A DNA stretch of 64,000 nt, taken from Candidatus Parcubacteria bacterium. GTDB lineage: Bacteria > Patescibacteriota > Minisyncoccia > Minisyncoccales > JAGLUP01. The notes beneath the pieces are model-generated. The model was given only the letters and a program-made list of their open reading frames with translations. It ran no database searches and was not told where the DNA came from. Numbering within the stretch: position 1 is the first letter of the stretch; the number at the start of each line of letters is the position of its first letter. Below, one piece after another: positions 18,051 through 27,571 of the stretch. The DNA is taken from the NCBI GenBank assembly GCA_023134715.1, contig JAGLUP010000002.1, positions 160,430-224,429 on the forward strand. Reading direction: 5' to 3'. Made by a program: the position numbers and the translations under genes.

Positions 18051-19658
18051 TTAATTTTCTAAAAATAAACGGGCTAATCTTATTTCATCATAGGAGAAAG
18101 TATCTCCCAAAATTGCCCTGGCTGGAGCTAATTGCCAGCAACGAGATTCCTGAAAAGCTAAATTTATTTCTTCAAGAACGCATTCAGGCGGCCGCAAATA
18201 TTCTAAATTAATATCCGCGCGGTCTTTAACTAATTTTTCCAAATGGCTCATAATAGTTGCTTCTGTTAATTCTCTTTGTTTAGCTATTTTTTTAATCCCC
18301 ATTTTAGCGTCAACCAAAGCCTTTGTTTTCATATAAGTTGAAATGGATTTTGCTCCTCCTTTTGGAAGAGATTCTAAAAATCGCTTTTGTAATTTTCTTT
18401 TGTTTGCTTCTTCTATAAATTCAACCGCTTTTTGCGATAATTGTTTAAGTGTTTCATCCAGCTCCATAATATCTTCATTGACCAAGAGAGCCAAATCATT
18501 CAACCCTTTGAGCTTTAAACCAGCCAAAGAACTTAAACGGGAAAGAGCCACATAGCCCATTCCTTTTAAAAAAGATTTAGAAAGGTTAATTTCAGCGGCA
18601 TCAAGATTCATTCCCTGGCTCTTATGAATTGTTATAGCCCATGCCAGGCGAAGAGGAAATTGATTGATTTCCGCCTTAATCATATTGTCTTCTTCAATCA
18701 TCCATCTGGCAGGCGCGACTTCAATACGCTCGCCCCTGAAAGTTTCCACAATAGGCAGGCCTTCATCATTAAATCCAATAATTTTTCCTAAAGTGCCATT
18801 CATATAGCCAGCGTCAAAATTATTTTTCACAAACATCACTTTAGCTCCCTGCTTAAGAGCTAATCTTTCCGGAGCCAAACAAGTTTTTTTAAGAATAGCC
18901 ACAATATTTTCATTCCCGTTTGATTTCATATGATAAACAATCTCTTCCTCATTTATTTTATTTAATTCATAATTATTAATCGCGTCAACATCAATATTAT
19001 GGGTATAAAGCCGAACAGGAGCAAGGGGAAAAGTTTTTTCCTCATCTTCCCTATTAAGCAATATTCGGCGAGATTCCTGAAGATTATTATTCCGAATATG
19101 ATTTAATAAATCTGCCAGCTCATTATCTTTTTGGCGATGCTGTTCCGCAAGATAGCATATTTTCATATTCATTTTAGGCCAAATATCTGATTCAATTATA
19201 AATTTTGGCTTGCCTTGCTTTTGCACTGGAGGAAGCTGAAAAAAATCTCCTGAACAAACAACCTGCATGCCGCCGAAAGCTTCAACATTGCCTTTAAACG
19301 CCTGGCAGATGCAGTTAACTATATCAAACTGAAAAGAATGAAGCATTGAAACTTCATCAATAATAAGAACATTAGTATCCTTAAATTTCTTTCGAAGATA
19401 AGATTTTTTTAGCAATTTTTTAATATCCAGCTCCGTGAGTTTTTCTTTTATCCCCAACCCTGACCAGGAATGAATAGTAATTCCATTCATATGAGTGGCG
19501 GCGATTCCAGTAGAAGCTGTCACTGCCACTTTCCTGCGATTCTTTTTTAAATAAGAAATATATTTATTCAATAAAAAAGTTTTTCCGCTTCCAGGCGGAC
19601 CAGTTAAATACACATTATGCCCAAGTTTTAATATATCTAAGGCCTCCTGCTGAGTCAT
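18051..19658 (-). CDS. Pif1-family DNA helicase with C-terminal HTH
   Basis: A 5'-3' SF1B helicase of 535 residues. Walker A is GPPGSGKT (about 20-27). Then follow TASTGIAATHMNG, Walker B IIDEVSML, CSGDFFQLPPV and LAEQHRQ; motif VI region is AWAITIHKSQGMNLD and VALSRL. Residues 455-490 form a helix-turn-helix (GIKKIAKQRELTEATIMSHL). It may restart forks or resolve structured DNA. No gene shares its promoter region: a terminator lies just upstream. Confidence 0.9.
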   Translation of the reverse strand: MTQQEALDILKLGHNVYLTGPPGSGKTFLLNKYISYLKKNRRKVAVTASTGIAATHMNGITIHSWSGLGIKEKLTELDIKKLLKKSYLRKKFKDTNVLIIDEVSMLHSFQFDIVNCICQAFKGNVEAFGGMQVVCSGDFFQLPPVQKQGKPKFIIESDIWPKMNMKICYLAEQHRQKDNELADLLNHIRNNNLQESRRILLNREDEEKTFPLAPVRLYTHNIDVDAINNYELNKINEEEIVYHMKSNGNENIVAILKKTCLAPERLALKQGAKVMFVKNNFDAGYMNGTLGKIIGFNDEGLPIVETFRGERIEVAPARWMIEEDNMIKAEINQFPLRLAWAITIHKSQGMNLDAAEINLSKSFLKGMGYVALSRLSSLAGLKLKGLNDLALLVNEDIMELDETLKQLSQKAVEFIEEANKRKLQKRFLESLPKGGAKSISTYMKTKALVDAKMGIKKIAKQRELTEATIMSHLEKLVKDRADINLEYLRPPECVLEEINLAFQESRCWQLAPARAILGDTFSYDEIRLARLFLEN

Positions 19659-19690
19659 ATTTTCATTTTATTATTTTATTTATTTTTGTG

Positions 19691-19715
19691 AAAAAGGTGG
19701 GCTGACCACCTTTTT
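19691..19715. terminator. Bidirectional intrinsic terminator
   Basis: AAAAAGGTGG-GCTGA-CCACCTTTTT is a perfect 10-bp stem with T-runs on both strands. It separates the broken thermonuclease gene from the helicase gene. Confidence 0.85.
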
Positions 19716-19756
19716 TTGACTAATGGTTGATGATTGTCAACCAATTGTCAACCAAT

Positions 19757-20315
19757 TCACTGGTTGGCTCTGTGAAAATTTTTAGCTTCTGCTTCTTCAG
19801 TACTACAAAGCCATCTATCTTTTCTAAGCAAATTGATTTTGGTTTTAGAATAATATTTATCTCCGGGCAAATGATAATATTTTTTACCCTCCTCGTTTAT
19901 ATTACCTTTAATTACGCATTCTCCATCAAATTGAGATTCTCCGCAAGAACCCCAAATTCCCAAAAAATCTATCATATTTATCAATATCAAATTCTAAAAC
20001 CACATTTCTGTCTAAAACCAGTTCCTCATTTTTTTCTTTTGCCTGAGAACAAAAACAAGTTTCATAATCCGGACCATCAAGCTCCGGAGTGTCAATCCCA
20101 AGATAGCGGACATTAAAAACCTGGCCGGTTTTAATATCTTTCACCCTGATAGTATCTCCGTCAACCACTCTCCACACTTCTACTTCAACCTCTTTAATCC
20201 CTCTAACTTCAGAAAGCTTAGATTGATTTTGATAAATATCAAACCCAAACAACAAAGAAAACAAAACCACCAAAACCCCCAAAATAATTTTCAATAAATT
20301 CCTCCCATTTTTCAT
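19757..20315 (-). pseudogene. Broken membrane-anchored thermonuclease (SNase family)
   Basis: The 5' frame (from 20315) encodes a TM anchor and the start of an SNase domain (VVDGDTIRVKD, VRYLGIDTPELDG, FDIDKYDRF). It then shifts out of frame; the reading continues in another frame as FLGIWGSCGESQFDG and CVIKGN, the usual C-terminal domain. The middle of the SNase fold, with later catalytic residues, is missing. So an internal deletion with frameshift is the simplest reading. A second copy of the same C-terminal piece lies at 34026-34246. Confidence 0.75.
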
Positions 20316-20351
20316 AAATTTATTGTTTAGTAATTATATCTCTATTCTATC

Positions 20352-20377
20352 AAAAAATCGCCTTTTTGGCGATTTTT
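20352..20377. terminator. Bidirectional intrinsic terminator
   Basis: AAAAATCGCC-TTTTT-GGCGATTTTTT forms a strong stem with T-runs on both strands. It separates the gene pair ending at 20430 from the thermonuclease pseudogene. Confidence 0.85.
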
Positions 20378-20429
20378 TTAAATCAGCAACTAACGCAATT
20401 AATAAAAGCACGACAAAATAACAATAATC

Positions 20430-20624
20430 TTAAATTTTATGATTGCCCGTTTTTAATCCTCCAAATTTATTTTCATAGCTTTTGATTAAATTAGACTGTT
20501 CTATATTAGCATCTCTCGCTGCCTTATTTATTATTTTTTTTTGTTCACCTGACGATAAGCTAAAAAAATCTGTTTTTGATTTATTTGATCCTCTTTTTAG
20601 AAATTTGGATATTTTTTTAATCAT
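20430..20624 (-). CDS. Small basic protein next to zeta-toxin-like remnant
   Basis: This 64-residue Lys-rich protein contains SLSSGEQKKIINKAARDANI. Its ATG overlaps the stop of the chimeric gene upstream (ATGA). It is probably the downstream partner of a former kinase-like gene. No family is recognised. Confidence 0.45.
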   Translation of the reverse strand: MIKKISKFLKRGSNKSKTDFFSLSSGEQKKIINKAARDANIEQSNLIKSYENKFGGLKTGNHKI

Positions 20625-21142
20625 AATTTTAATCTTAATGATTTAATAGTATATTCCATTCTTAAATGATTGTCAATGTCTTCAATATTAAACCAAGTCT
20701 TTTCAACTCTATTAGAATAATTTTTTTTAATCAAAAAAATTTGTATCTTATCTTTAAAATCTGCTTTTATCTTTTTCATATTTTCTTTCGCATTAAAGAA
20801 TGATTTTATAAATACTTCTTTTGGAACATGTCTGCCTTCTAATTTTTCCCTTTTTTTTGTAAAATCCCATGCAATTAGAGGGTCTTGGTATATATAAAAA
20901 ATTGCGGCAATACGATTTTTCTTAATAGACCTCTCTACATTACTATAAGAAATCTTGTAATTAGCAAATGTACCGTCAATTACCTCCTCCACTTCCACCT
21001 CAACAACCTGAAGCTCCTCATTTTCCCCAACTCCAGAAAGCTCAGATTGATTTTGATAAATATCAAACCCAAACAACAAAGAAAACAAAACCACCAAGAC
21101 CCCCAAAATAATTTTCAATAACCTTTTCCCATTTTTAAACAT
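20621..21142 (-). pseudogene. Chimera: thermonuclease N-terminus joined to zeta-toxin-like C-terminal half
   Basis: The first 35 or so codons match the thermonuclease pseudogene nearly base for base (TM anchor LLKIILGVLVVLFSLLFGFD). The match lasts up to EEVIDGT, where the SNase domain should start. Instead the frame continues as FYIYQDPLIAWDFTKKRE, GRHVPKEVFIKSFF and so on, which resembles the C-terminal half of zeta-toxin-like P-loop kinases. The Walker A half is missing. The frame is open for 173 residues, so a product is possible, but it looks like recombinational debris. Confidence 0.5.
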
Positions 21143-21501
21143 AACCTTATTCTAAATTAATTTTTTAACTTTTATTTATTTGGCTTTTTATAATTCTAAA
21201 TTTTTTCTGCAAAGCTAAACTCCGCGGGCAATTAGAGAGTTAGCTATTTTATTATTCTACCCTACCGCTTTTTTGCTTAAATTTCAAGACAAATAAAAAA
21301 ACGAAACTGATTGATTTTATTTTAGAGGAAAAAATGGAAACAAAAAAAACAGAGGTTTTGACCCTGCTTTTGCTGAACTAACTCCCAAAATTCAAATCAT
21401 TTCCACCTCATATTTTTTGTTTTTATTGTTGGGCATTGATAAAATGTATTAAAAAATTTAACAACTTTTTCTTTTTTAATACGACTTAATATAGGTATAG
21501 A
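21143..21501. other. AT-rich intergenic stretch, nothing convincing
   Basis: These 359 bp hold only short open stretches. CTAAACTCCGCGGG at about 21216 and a purine-rich GAGGAAAAAATGG followed by a 15-codon frame near 21333 are the only marks. I see no RNA gene, and no terminator for the gene pair downstream. Confidence 0.5.
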
Positions 21502-21921
21502 TTATTTTCTGATTTCTTCTCGGGGAGTTTCAAATTTATTAATATACATATCATATAAACTGTTATCTCTAATCAAATCGTAAGCAATTCCAAATATCGA
21601 TAAAACAATCAAAAAAATAGCACCTATTATTAACCCATTTAAAATTTTTACAGATTTATCAGTGAAGGCTTGTTGGGTTAACATTTTTGATAGTTTTTCT
21701 TTCTGTTTTTCTATTTCTTTTGCTTGTTTGTCAAATTGTTTTTTATACCTATTTAATGCTCCTTGAAGTTCCCTCATTTCCCTATTGGTATTTTTAATCC
21801 ACTCAAGTAATTTTAGTTGGCTAATCCTTAAGTCACCCGTAGAACCGACTAATCCCGTCTCCTCTGCTTCTTTTAAGAAATTAATGGGATCTTTAAAATT
21901 TCCTGATTCATTTTTGCTCAT
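21502..21921 (-). CDS. Coiled-coil protein with C-terminal TM segment
   Basis: This 139-residue protein has a long charged helix at about residues 45-85 (RELQGALNRYKKQFDKQAKE) that is probably coiled-coil. One hydrophobic helix follows at about 94-116, then a short tail. Its start overlaps the end of the 243-residue gene upstream by 14 bp, so the two are a unit. Function unknown; a membrane-tethered partner is plausible. Confidence 0.55.
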   Translation of the reverse strand: MSKNESGNFKDPINFLKEAEETGLVGSTGDLRISQLKLLEWIKNTNREMRELQGALNRYKKQFDKQAKEIEKQKEKLSKMLTQQAFTDKSVKILNGLIIGAIFLIVLSIFGIAYDLIRDNSLYDMYINKFETPREEIRK

Positions 21922-22639
21922 AATTATTCAAAAATTTATTTATATTGTCGTATGTCATCTCTCCGGATGCTTTATCTAATATTTTTTTTATATCTTCAAC
22001 AGTCAAATTATATTCATTTATTTTCTCTGATATAGTGTTTATGTCATACCGTAAAACTAATCTTTTATCATCTACTGGATCAGAAATTTTCCTTAAACTA
22101 TCAATTTTAATAAATCTATTTATTTCCCAAGTATCGATGTTATCTTTTTCGGTGAATACTAAAGAAATATTTTTTATTTTCCTACTTTCAGCAAAATAAC
22201 AATCTTTTTTTAATAATTGATTTTGCAATATTGTGTTTGAGCTTTCGTCTAAATCTGTGATAAAATCCACTATAAATCCTATTCTTCCTATAAACAAGGC
22301 TTGATCTTCTATAAAGTAAGAATAAATTTGTTTTACTTTTGATAGATAAATATTTTTCACTTCTTCAAATTTTTGTTTTTCGCTCACTTGCTGGAAGAAA
22401 TCAATCCGTGGGATAGCAACATCACAACGAAAGATACCATCTTTTGACTGAAGCATTATTCTAGGAATCTCCAACGGTGCATCAATGGGCAACGGTAAAA
22501 TAGTGGGCTCACCGTCAAAAAGAACTCCTGTCTTCACCTTTAAGTCATTAGCAATTTTAACTTTGTCAATGGGATTAAAGTTTTTAGGAAACAAAGCGAA
22601 TTGAATTTTTTGAACTTTAAAATTTACACTTGTAGACAT
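21908..22639 (-). CDS. Hypothetical protein, first gene of a pair
   Basis: A soluble-looking 243-residue protein beginning MSTSVNFKVQKIQFALFPK. I recognise no motif. Secondary structure looks mixed, with a possible helical C-terminal segment ending NINKFLNNYEQK. It is coupled by overlap to the coiled-coil TM protein. Confidence 0.5.
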   Translation of the reverse strand: MSTSVNFKVQKIQFALFPKNFNPIDKVKIANDLKVKTGVLFDGEPTILPLPIDAPLEIPRIMLQSKDGIFRCDVAIPRIDFFQQVSEKQKFEEVKNIYLSKVKQIYSYFIEDQALFIGRIGFIVDFITDLDESSNTILQNQLLKKDCYFAESRKIKNISLVFTEKDNIDTWEINRFIKIDSLRKISDPVDDKRLVLRYDINTISEKINEYNLTVEDIKKILDKASGEMTYDNINKFLNNYEQK

Positions 22640-22721
22640 ATTTTTTTTCTTATAAATTAAAAACTGATTTAATTTTAACTTAACAAATTTTTACATAATT
22701 CTGTTGGTCTTGAGCTATATT

Positions 22722-23747
22722 TTACTTCCAGCCCTGACCAATTATTTTCCACATTACTTGCTCCTGCGGAATTTGAATTTGACCTTGAGGCGTTTGTTGA
22801 GCCATTGAAACTTGACCTCTTTTATATTCTAAAATTAGTTCAAAATAATTTGTTGCTATTTGACTCTCAATAAAGGCAATTTTGTATTCTTTTCTATTTA
22901 TTGCTTTGCCCTCGCCTAATTCAATTTCTGGATTCCATAAAACATCCAATTCCATCTCTTTTTTGTATTCTTCGTATAATTTGGTAATTGAATCCGCTAA
23001 CTCCTTATCAGTATAAGTTATAGTTTTAATTCCTAAATCCTCTTTTGCCTCTTTTCTGCCAATAAGGTACTGATGGGAGTAAAGTTTTTCCGTGAGAAAA
23101 TCAACAATTTTATCAATTTCTTCATCAGCCATCGGATTTCTTTGGCTCTTTAATAATCGTTTTGCTAAAATTCTAATTAAGTTATGAGTTCTATTGACAT
23201 TTCCGAGAGCCAAAGGATGAATTTGAGGATTTGATTCCATAAATTTATTAAAAATTTTCGTCAAGTCCTCATCATTTTTAATCCCAAATTTATTTTTCGC
23301 TAAATCAAAATAAGCCATTACATCCTCTACGGAAATAGGAATTTTATTCTGCGGATTTTTTGGGTCCTGCGGGTTGAAAACATTAGCGGTTGAAGGGTCA
23401 ATTGGCGAAAGCTCAGACAAATCGCTGGTAATAATTTCATCGCCCCCTAAAGCAATCATTGTTGCCGCGCTATGAGCTTTATATGGGATTAAAACAGAAA
23501 AGTTGTCGCAGTATTCACGAATCATTGAAACCAAACGCCAAGGCACCATTGTGTCTCCGCCAGTAGAATACAAAAATAAATCAATTTTATCTGTTTTGCC
23601 GATTTTTCTTAACTGACTACTGATTACCGGAATAATATCCATAGCAATTCTGGCATTGACTGGTCCCTTTCTATCACTGGTTAGATAAGTGATGACTTTT
23701 GACCCTCTTTTTTCTTCAATTTTTTTAATTAAATCTTGTGTTGCCAT
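22722..23747 (-). CDS. SDH_sah-type serine protease (ClpP/SppA fold)
   Basis: This 341-residue protein resembles the serine dehydrogenase proteinase family (PF01972), a ClpP/crotonase-fold relative. YSTGGDTMVPWRLVSMI provides the oxyanion region and PYKAHSAATMIALGGDEI the nucleophile Ser. A downstream helical part holds the acidic or His partners. There is no TM segment, so it is probably cytoplasmic. Substrate unknown. Confidence 0.75.
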   Translation of the reverse strand: MATQDLIKKIEEKRGSKVITYLTSDRKGPVNARIAMDIIPVISSQLRKIGKTDKIDLFLYSTGGDTMVPWRLVSMIREYCDNFSVLIPYKAHSAATMIALGGDEIITSDLSELSPIDPSTANVFNPQDPKNPQNKIPISVEDVMAYFDLAKNKFGIKNDEDLTKIFNKFMESNPQIHPLALGNVNRTHNLIRILAKRLLKSQRNPMADEEIDKIVDFLTEKLYSHQYLIGRKEAKEDLGIKTITYTDKELADSITKLYEEYKKEMELDVLWNPEIELGEGKAINRKEYKIAFIESQIATNYFELILEYKRGQVSMAQQTPQGQIQIPQEQVMWKIIGQGWK

Positions 23748-23924
23748 ATTATTAATATAATATCACATTTTTAAATATTTTTCAACTTTTGGGATGTCTT
23801 TAATTTTCCAAGATTTTTCTGAAAAAGGTGACTGGGTTCATTTTTTCTATTTTTTCATTTCTCAAAATGAAATTAAAAAAATTGAACGAATTAATTCACT
23901 AAAAGCTGACGAGGAAAGATAAAA

Positions 23925-24110
23925 CTATTTGCCCTTATGTTTTGTCTTATCGACTAACGTAAAAGTTTTTGCCTTACCACCGTAAGGCGGAACTCTATCA
24001 CCCTTGGAAAGAGTAATTTCAAACTTTGTGCCTGCTGGCCTATATTGGCCAGATTTAGGCGCCTTCTGTCCCGTCTTAATTCTAATTTTGCGTGATTGTC
24101 TATTTTTCAT
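23925..24110 (-). CDS. Small YjzC-like protein
   Basis: A 61-residue basic protein with GQKAPKSGQYRP near residue 14 and LSKGDRVPPYGG, resembling the small YjzC-type family by motif memory only. Function unknown. Confidence 0.5.
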   Translation of the reverse strand: MKNRQSRKIRIKTGQKAPKSGQYRPAGTKFEITLSKGDRVPPYGGKAKTFTLVDKTKHKGK

Positions 24111-24187
24111 TTCATTTATTCTAAATTAATTTTTTATTTATTTTTCTAAAGAAAATGCCTGACCCCATTTTTGTTCATGAAAAATTA

Positions 24188-24910
24188 TTATTTTAACTTA
24201 GGATAAATTATATCATCAAGAATGCCACTGGAATTAGGACGCCCCGTTAAAAGACCTAAATAATAATTTTTTTGTTCTGATAAATTCAATTTTCTATACA
24301 ATAATTTCAAATATGAATCGAAATCGTTTTTTGAATTTAAATTTATCATTGATTTTGAATTTAGAACACATAATAAAATTTTTATACCAGCTCTTACTGA
24401 ATCTAACTGCACTTTTTTGTTATTTGCTACGCTTATAAAATCTCTTCCAAATTTAGATCCAGTAAAATTGGGGTCAAAATTTTTGTATACATCATAAAAT
24501 GGGTCTTTTTGTTGCCCGTGTTTCTGTATTAAGCAAAATACTTCTATTGCCACAATTTTGCTATTGTATTTAGCAGTAAAATCTGGTTGAGAAATCTTTT
24601 TCTTCGCTTTAAGCGGGATGATACTTGTAAAACCAAAATGCTGTAACCAAAATATAGATCGTAATTCAGCCAAAAAAGCTTCTAATGCTTCAATCGTTAA
24701 ATCTTTTGGCTTAAAGTCTAATCTTTGCAAAAGATCAGGAAAAGACAAATTCGTAACCTTGCATGCATCTTCCATCTTTTCCAAAATTTCTGATATTACT
24801 TTTGGATCATTCAATCTTTCGTCTTTTATTTTGCTGTATAAATTATCCAAATAAACTAATAAATTATCCTTTGAAAAAAAGTTTGTATTTGTTTTTATTT
24901 TATCAATCAT
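24188..24910 (-). CDS. Hypothetical protein, possible PD-(D/E)XK fold
   Basis: This 240-residue protein has helical N-terminal 90 residues, then ISQPDFTAKYNSKIVAIEVF. The Asp, a beta-hairpin and the IEV strand match the core of PD-(D/E)XK nucleases, although the usual Lys is not evident. It ends a group of island genes. The match is inference from spacing. Confidence 0.45.
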   Translation of the reverse strand: MIDKIKTNTNFFSKDNLLVYLDNLYSKIKDERLNDPKVISEILEKMEDACKVTNLSFPDLLQRLDFKPKDLTIEALEAFLAELRSIFWLQHFGFTSIIPLKAKKKISQPDFTAKYNSKIVAIEVFCLIQKHGQQKDPFYDVYKNFDPNFTGSKFGRDFISVANNKKVQLDSVRAGIKILLCVLNSKSMINLNSKNDFDSYLKLLYRKLNLSEQKNYYLGLLTGRPNSSGILDDIIYPKLK

Positions 24911-24965
24911 TAGTTTCGGTAAAAATAAATCGTGGAAAAATGATAATTCTTAATTTTTTCTTGTG

Positions 24966-25415
24966 TCATAAATCATATTTATATCATTATAATGCTCTAA
25001 TTATATCATTGCTGTTTTCTTAATTGAATCTAAAACCCAATCTCCTCTTAGTTTGTCTTTCATATTTTCAACTTCTTTGAGGGAAAACCATTGAGCGTCA
25101 AGAATTTCATCTTTGGGGAAATTAAGTCGTCCGTCAATTATTTTAGCTCTAAAAGAATGCTTTACTGGAGCTTTTGCGTTCTCGTGAAAAATATCTATTT
25201 TTTTTAATAGTTCAACATTATAACCAGTTTCTTCTTTAGCTTCCTTAACAGCAGTTTCTTCAATTGATAAACCCTGCTCTACCCTACCAGCAGGAAGATT
25301 CCATTTTCCATAACATTGAGCCTGCTTTTCTTGAACTAATAAAAACTTGCCATCTTTTTCAATAACCACTCCAGCTGCGACACCTATTTTAACTAAATTT
25401 TCCATAAATTTTATT
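24966..25415. repeat. 450-bp direct repeat, copy A (Nudix gene)
   Basis: This matches 32329-32778 end to end at 450 bp, with about ten differences by eye, most of them C/T or A/G. It spans the whole Nudix gene plus its 5' and 3' flanks, and both copies point the same way. The two copies bracket about 6.9 kb of the island. Confidence 0.9.
25001..25405 (-). CDS. Nudix hydrolase, copy A
   Basis: This 134-residue single-domain protein has AAGVVIEKDGKFLLVQEK and a Nudix box in PAGRVEQGLSIEETAVKEAK then EETGY. The box is atypical: the first conserved Glu is Leu and the Arg is Lys, while the metal-binding EE is kept. Members hydrolyse nucleoside diphosphate derivatives. It starts 8 bp after the 214-residue gene and is almost identical to the copy at 32364. 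Confidence 0.85.
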   Translation of the reverse strand: MENLVKIGVAAGVVIEKDGKFLLVQEKQAQCYGKWNLPAGRVEQGLSIEETAVKEAKEETGYNVELLKKIDIFHENAKAPVKHSFRAKIIDGRLNFPKDEILDAQWFSLKEVENMKDKLRGDWVLDSIKKTAMI

Positions 25416-26058
25416 ATAATAAAAACATTTTTTTCACAAGTTTTCTAGGATTATACTCATTGTAACCATAATTAGGCCAAATTTCTCCAATATGGATTTT
25501 CCAAACCCCATCCTTATTCTTATTTGTATTAATAAACATTATTTTTGAGAAAGGAAACCCTGTTATATAAATGGACCTCGCTGTTTTTTCTAAGTTAATG
25601 CCTTTGTGGCCATCAAAAAAAATTACTAAAATCGCAGAACTTTTTGTATACTTTTTTTGTATTTTAGAAAGAAGATGAATTAATCCTTTTGTATCTTTTT
25701 CTTTTTGAAAGTGTCCAAAACGCTTTAGTTGGAAAATCCAGGCAACGTTTTTCTTTCCATAAAAGCTTCCAACTGGTGAAATTGCAACATCAACTAAATC
25801 ATTCTCTTCATTATGGATTTCAATCAAGTCTTTAGCCTCATCTACTGTAAGCGGCTTAGAATTTTTTTCATAATATTTTAAATATTTTGGATTTAATTTA
25901 ATGCCAACAACACAATCAAAACCATTTTCTATTTCAAAAAATCCTTTTAGAATAATCGCTGCTCCCAACTCATAATCTTTTCCCATCAGACGTTTACCAT
26001 ACTTTTTTATGTATAGTCTAATTGTCTTGTCGTCTAGGTATATATAATCACCATGCAT
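25414..26058 (-). CDS. Hypothetical protein, possible PD-(D/E)XK (QxK) nuclease
   Basis: This 214-residue protein contains DLVDVAISPVGSF followed by WIFQLKRFG. An Asp, then about 18 residues, then QxK on a strand fits the QxK variant of PD-(D/E)XK enzymes. A later segment SSAILVIFFDGHKG could be another core strand. Island context with restriction remnants supports a nucleic-acid role, but this is inference. Confidence 0.45.
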   Translation of the reverse strand: MHGDYIYLDDKTIRLYIKKYGKRLMGKDYELGAAIILKGFFEIENGFDCVVGIKLNPKYLKYYEKNSKPLTVDEAKDLIEIHNEENDLVDVAISPVGSFYGKKNVAWIFQLKRFGHFQKEKDTKGLIHLLSKIQKKYTKSSAILVIFFDGHKGINLEKTARSIYITGFPFSKIMFINTNKNKDGVWKIHIGEIWPNYGYNEYNPRKLVKKMFLL

Positions 26059-26166
26059 AATTTATAATAAACAACTATATGGCATGTCGCCATAATTTTA
26101 TTTTAAGCTTAAGATGTTCCAATTTTTCTCGTTTTCATAAGAATAATTTTCGTTTATGGATATTTT

Positions 26167-26352
26167 TTAATTCGCTTCTTCATAACATTTATCGCAAAGC
26201 TTTTTTCTATGTAAGGAATGTAAAAATTTATCTTTTATATTTTTTGCATAATAAAAATCACCAGTGTTTATTTGCCCTCTGCATTTCATGCAAGCATGAC
26301 TTATTCTGGCCTTTGTTTTCTTAAAAAATTTTAGATTATCATATTTGCTCAT
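26167..26352 (-). CDS. Small zinc-ribbon protein
   Basis: This 61-residue protein has CMKCRGQINTGDFYYAK then HRKKLCDKCYEE. The CxxC...HxxxxCxxC pattern suggests one zinc site. It precedes the 214-residue gene and follows the Mrr-like gene. Function unknown. Confidence 0.55.
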   Translation of the reverse strand: MSKYDNLKFFKKTKARISHACMKCRGQINTGDFYYAKNIKDKFLHSLHRKKLCDKCYEEAN

Positions 26353-26368
26353 AGTTTAAATTAAGATT

Positions 26369-27412
26369 TTATTCTCTAATTTCGTTTATTAATTTCTTTT
26401 CGGGTTTTTTTAAAACAGATTCGACTATAGATATATTTTTTGATCTGGCTAATTGTTTTATTTCACGCTTTACGTCAGAAGAATTTGTGAAAATATATCC
26501 TCTACTGCAACCAATATCTAACATCTTTCCGGAAAAAATAAAGACATCTGCAACACTTATGGATCCAGTCTTACACTCACAAAAAATTCTAATACTCTCT
26601 TTTGTGTTTTCTGCGATATTATCAATCTCATGTTCTACGCCTGAATGGCCAAGCAGATACACACCACACATTGTCTGAAAATTTTTTTTCCTTAAAAGAT
26701 AATCGATACCGTGTTCAAGCCACAGGTTGTCATTTATAAAAGAAATGGTACCTGGGTTAAATCTATGAATTATAATGTTTTCTGTTTTATTAATGAAGTT
26801 GATCTTTTCGCCACAAATACAATCTACTGAATGAAATCGATCTATACTGATTAAGGATTTGCATTTTTTGCAGAAATATACGGGGTGTCCCACAAGAATA
26901 TCAAGTGCTATCTTTTTTTTAGTTTCGAAACTATCCATTAAATTGTTTACCTTGTTTGACTTTTCTCGAAGCTTTCGTCTTATTTTGAGATTATAATCTT
27001 TTCTTTCTTTCTCGAGTTTTTCTTTCAATTCTTTTTCAATCTCTATTCGTTGTTCCTTCGTCGCATGTCTTAATTTTCTAATTAATCTAAAAGTATAGGC
27101 TCCTCTTGAGCTAACTCTAATCCTACTTTGATAAGGGGTTACAGGAGAAGAATATCGGTGTGGCGACGAATGTAACAAATGATAGTCGAGGTCTGTCTTT
27201 TTTAAACTCTCTTTTGCTATTTCTAAAATTTTATTTATCTCCTCAGTAAGTTCCTTAATCTTACAAAAAAGTTCGTTTAAATCATAATCCAAAAGAAGGT
27301 TAGACCTTATTAGATTTTGAACCCTTGGGTCGTTTTCTACTAATTCCCTTGCTGTTTTTTTTATATACTTTAAAGCGGGTAATTTTAAGTTTGGTGGCGA
27401 ATGAAGTTCCAT
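26369..27412 (-). CDS. Mrr-like restriction endonuclease with zinc ribbon
   Basis: The 347-residue protein has a helical, charged N-terminal half (coiled coil about 118-160), a zinc ribbon (Cys181, Cys184, Cys198, Cys200) and a C-terminal nuclease-like domain. In the latter, GVEHEIDNIAENT supplies Glu260/Asp264 and RIFCECKTGSI supplies Glu279-x-Lys281. That is the E-D-ExK layout of Mrr/archaeal Holliday-junction-type PD-(D/E)XK enzymes. No methylase is adjacent, so a type IV-like or repair role is possible. Confidence 0.65.
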   Translation of the reverse strand: MELHSPPNLKLPALKYIKKTARELVENDPRVQNLIRSNLLLDYDLNELFCKIKELTEEINKILEIAKESLKKTDLDYHLLHSSPHRYSSPVTPYQSRIRVSSRGAYTFRLIRKLRHATKEQRIEIEKELKEKLEKERKDYNLKIRRKLREKSNKVNNLMDSFETKKKIALDILVGHPVYFCKKCKSLISIDRFHSVDCICGEKINFINKTENIIIHRFNPGTISFINDNLWLEHGIDYLLRKKNFQTMCGVYLLGHSGVEHEIDNIAENTKESIRIFCECKTGSISVADVFIFSGKMLDIGCSRGYIFTNSSDVKREIKQLARSKNISIVESVLKKPEKKLINEIRE

Positions 27413-27571
27413 AATTTTATATTTTAATTATTAATTAATTATTGTTATTTAATTTTCTGAAAAAGGTGGTTGACGCCATTTAATGTGGACCCCATTTAAT
27501 GATTTAATGACCCTATTTAACAAATCTACTTTAATTCCTTAGAAATTGAGTCAGCGAGGTTGCTATGCCGC

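Noticed and set aside
21142-21501. Structured RNA gene in the gap
   Set aside because: No strong hairpins, promoter or conserved RNA motif could be made out by eye.
23794-23922. 42-codon plus-strand frame before the YjzC-like gene
   Set aside because: It overlaps a GAAAAAGGTG element and has no SD or homology that I can see.
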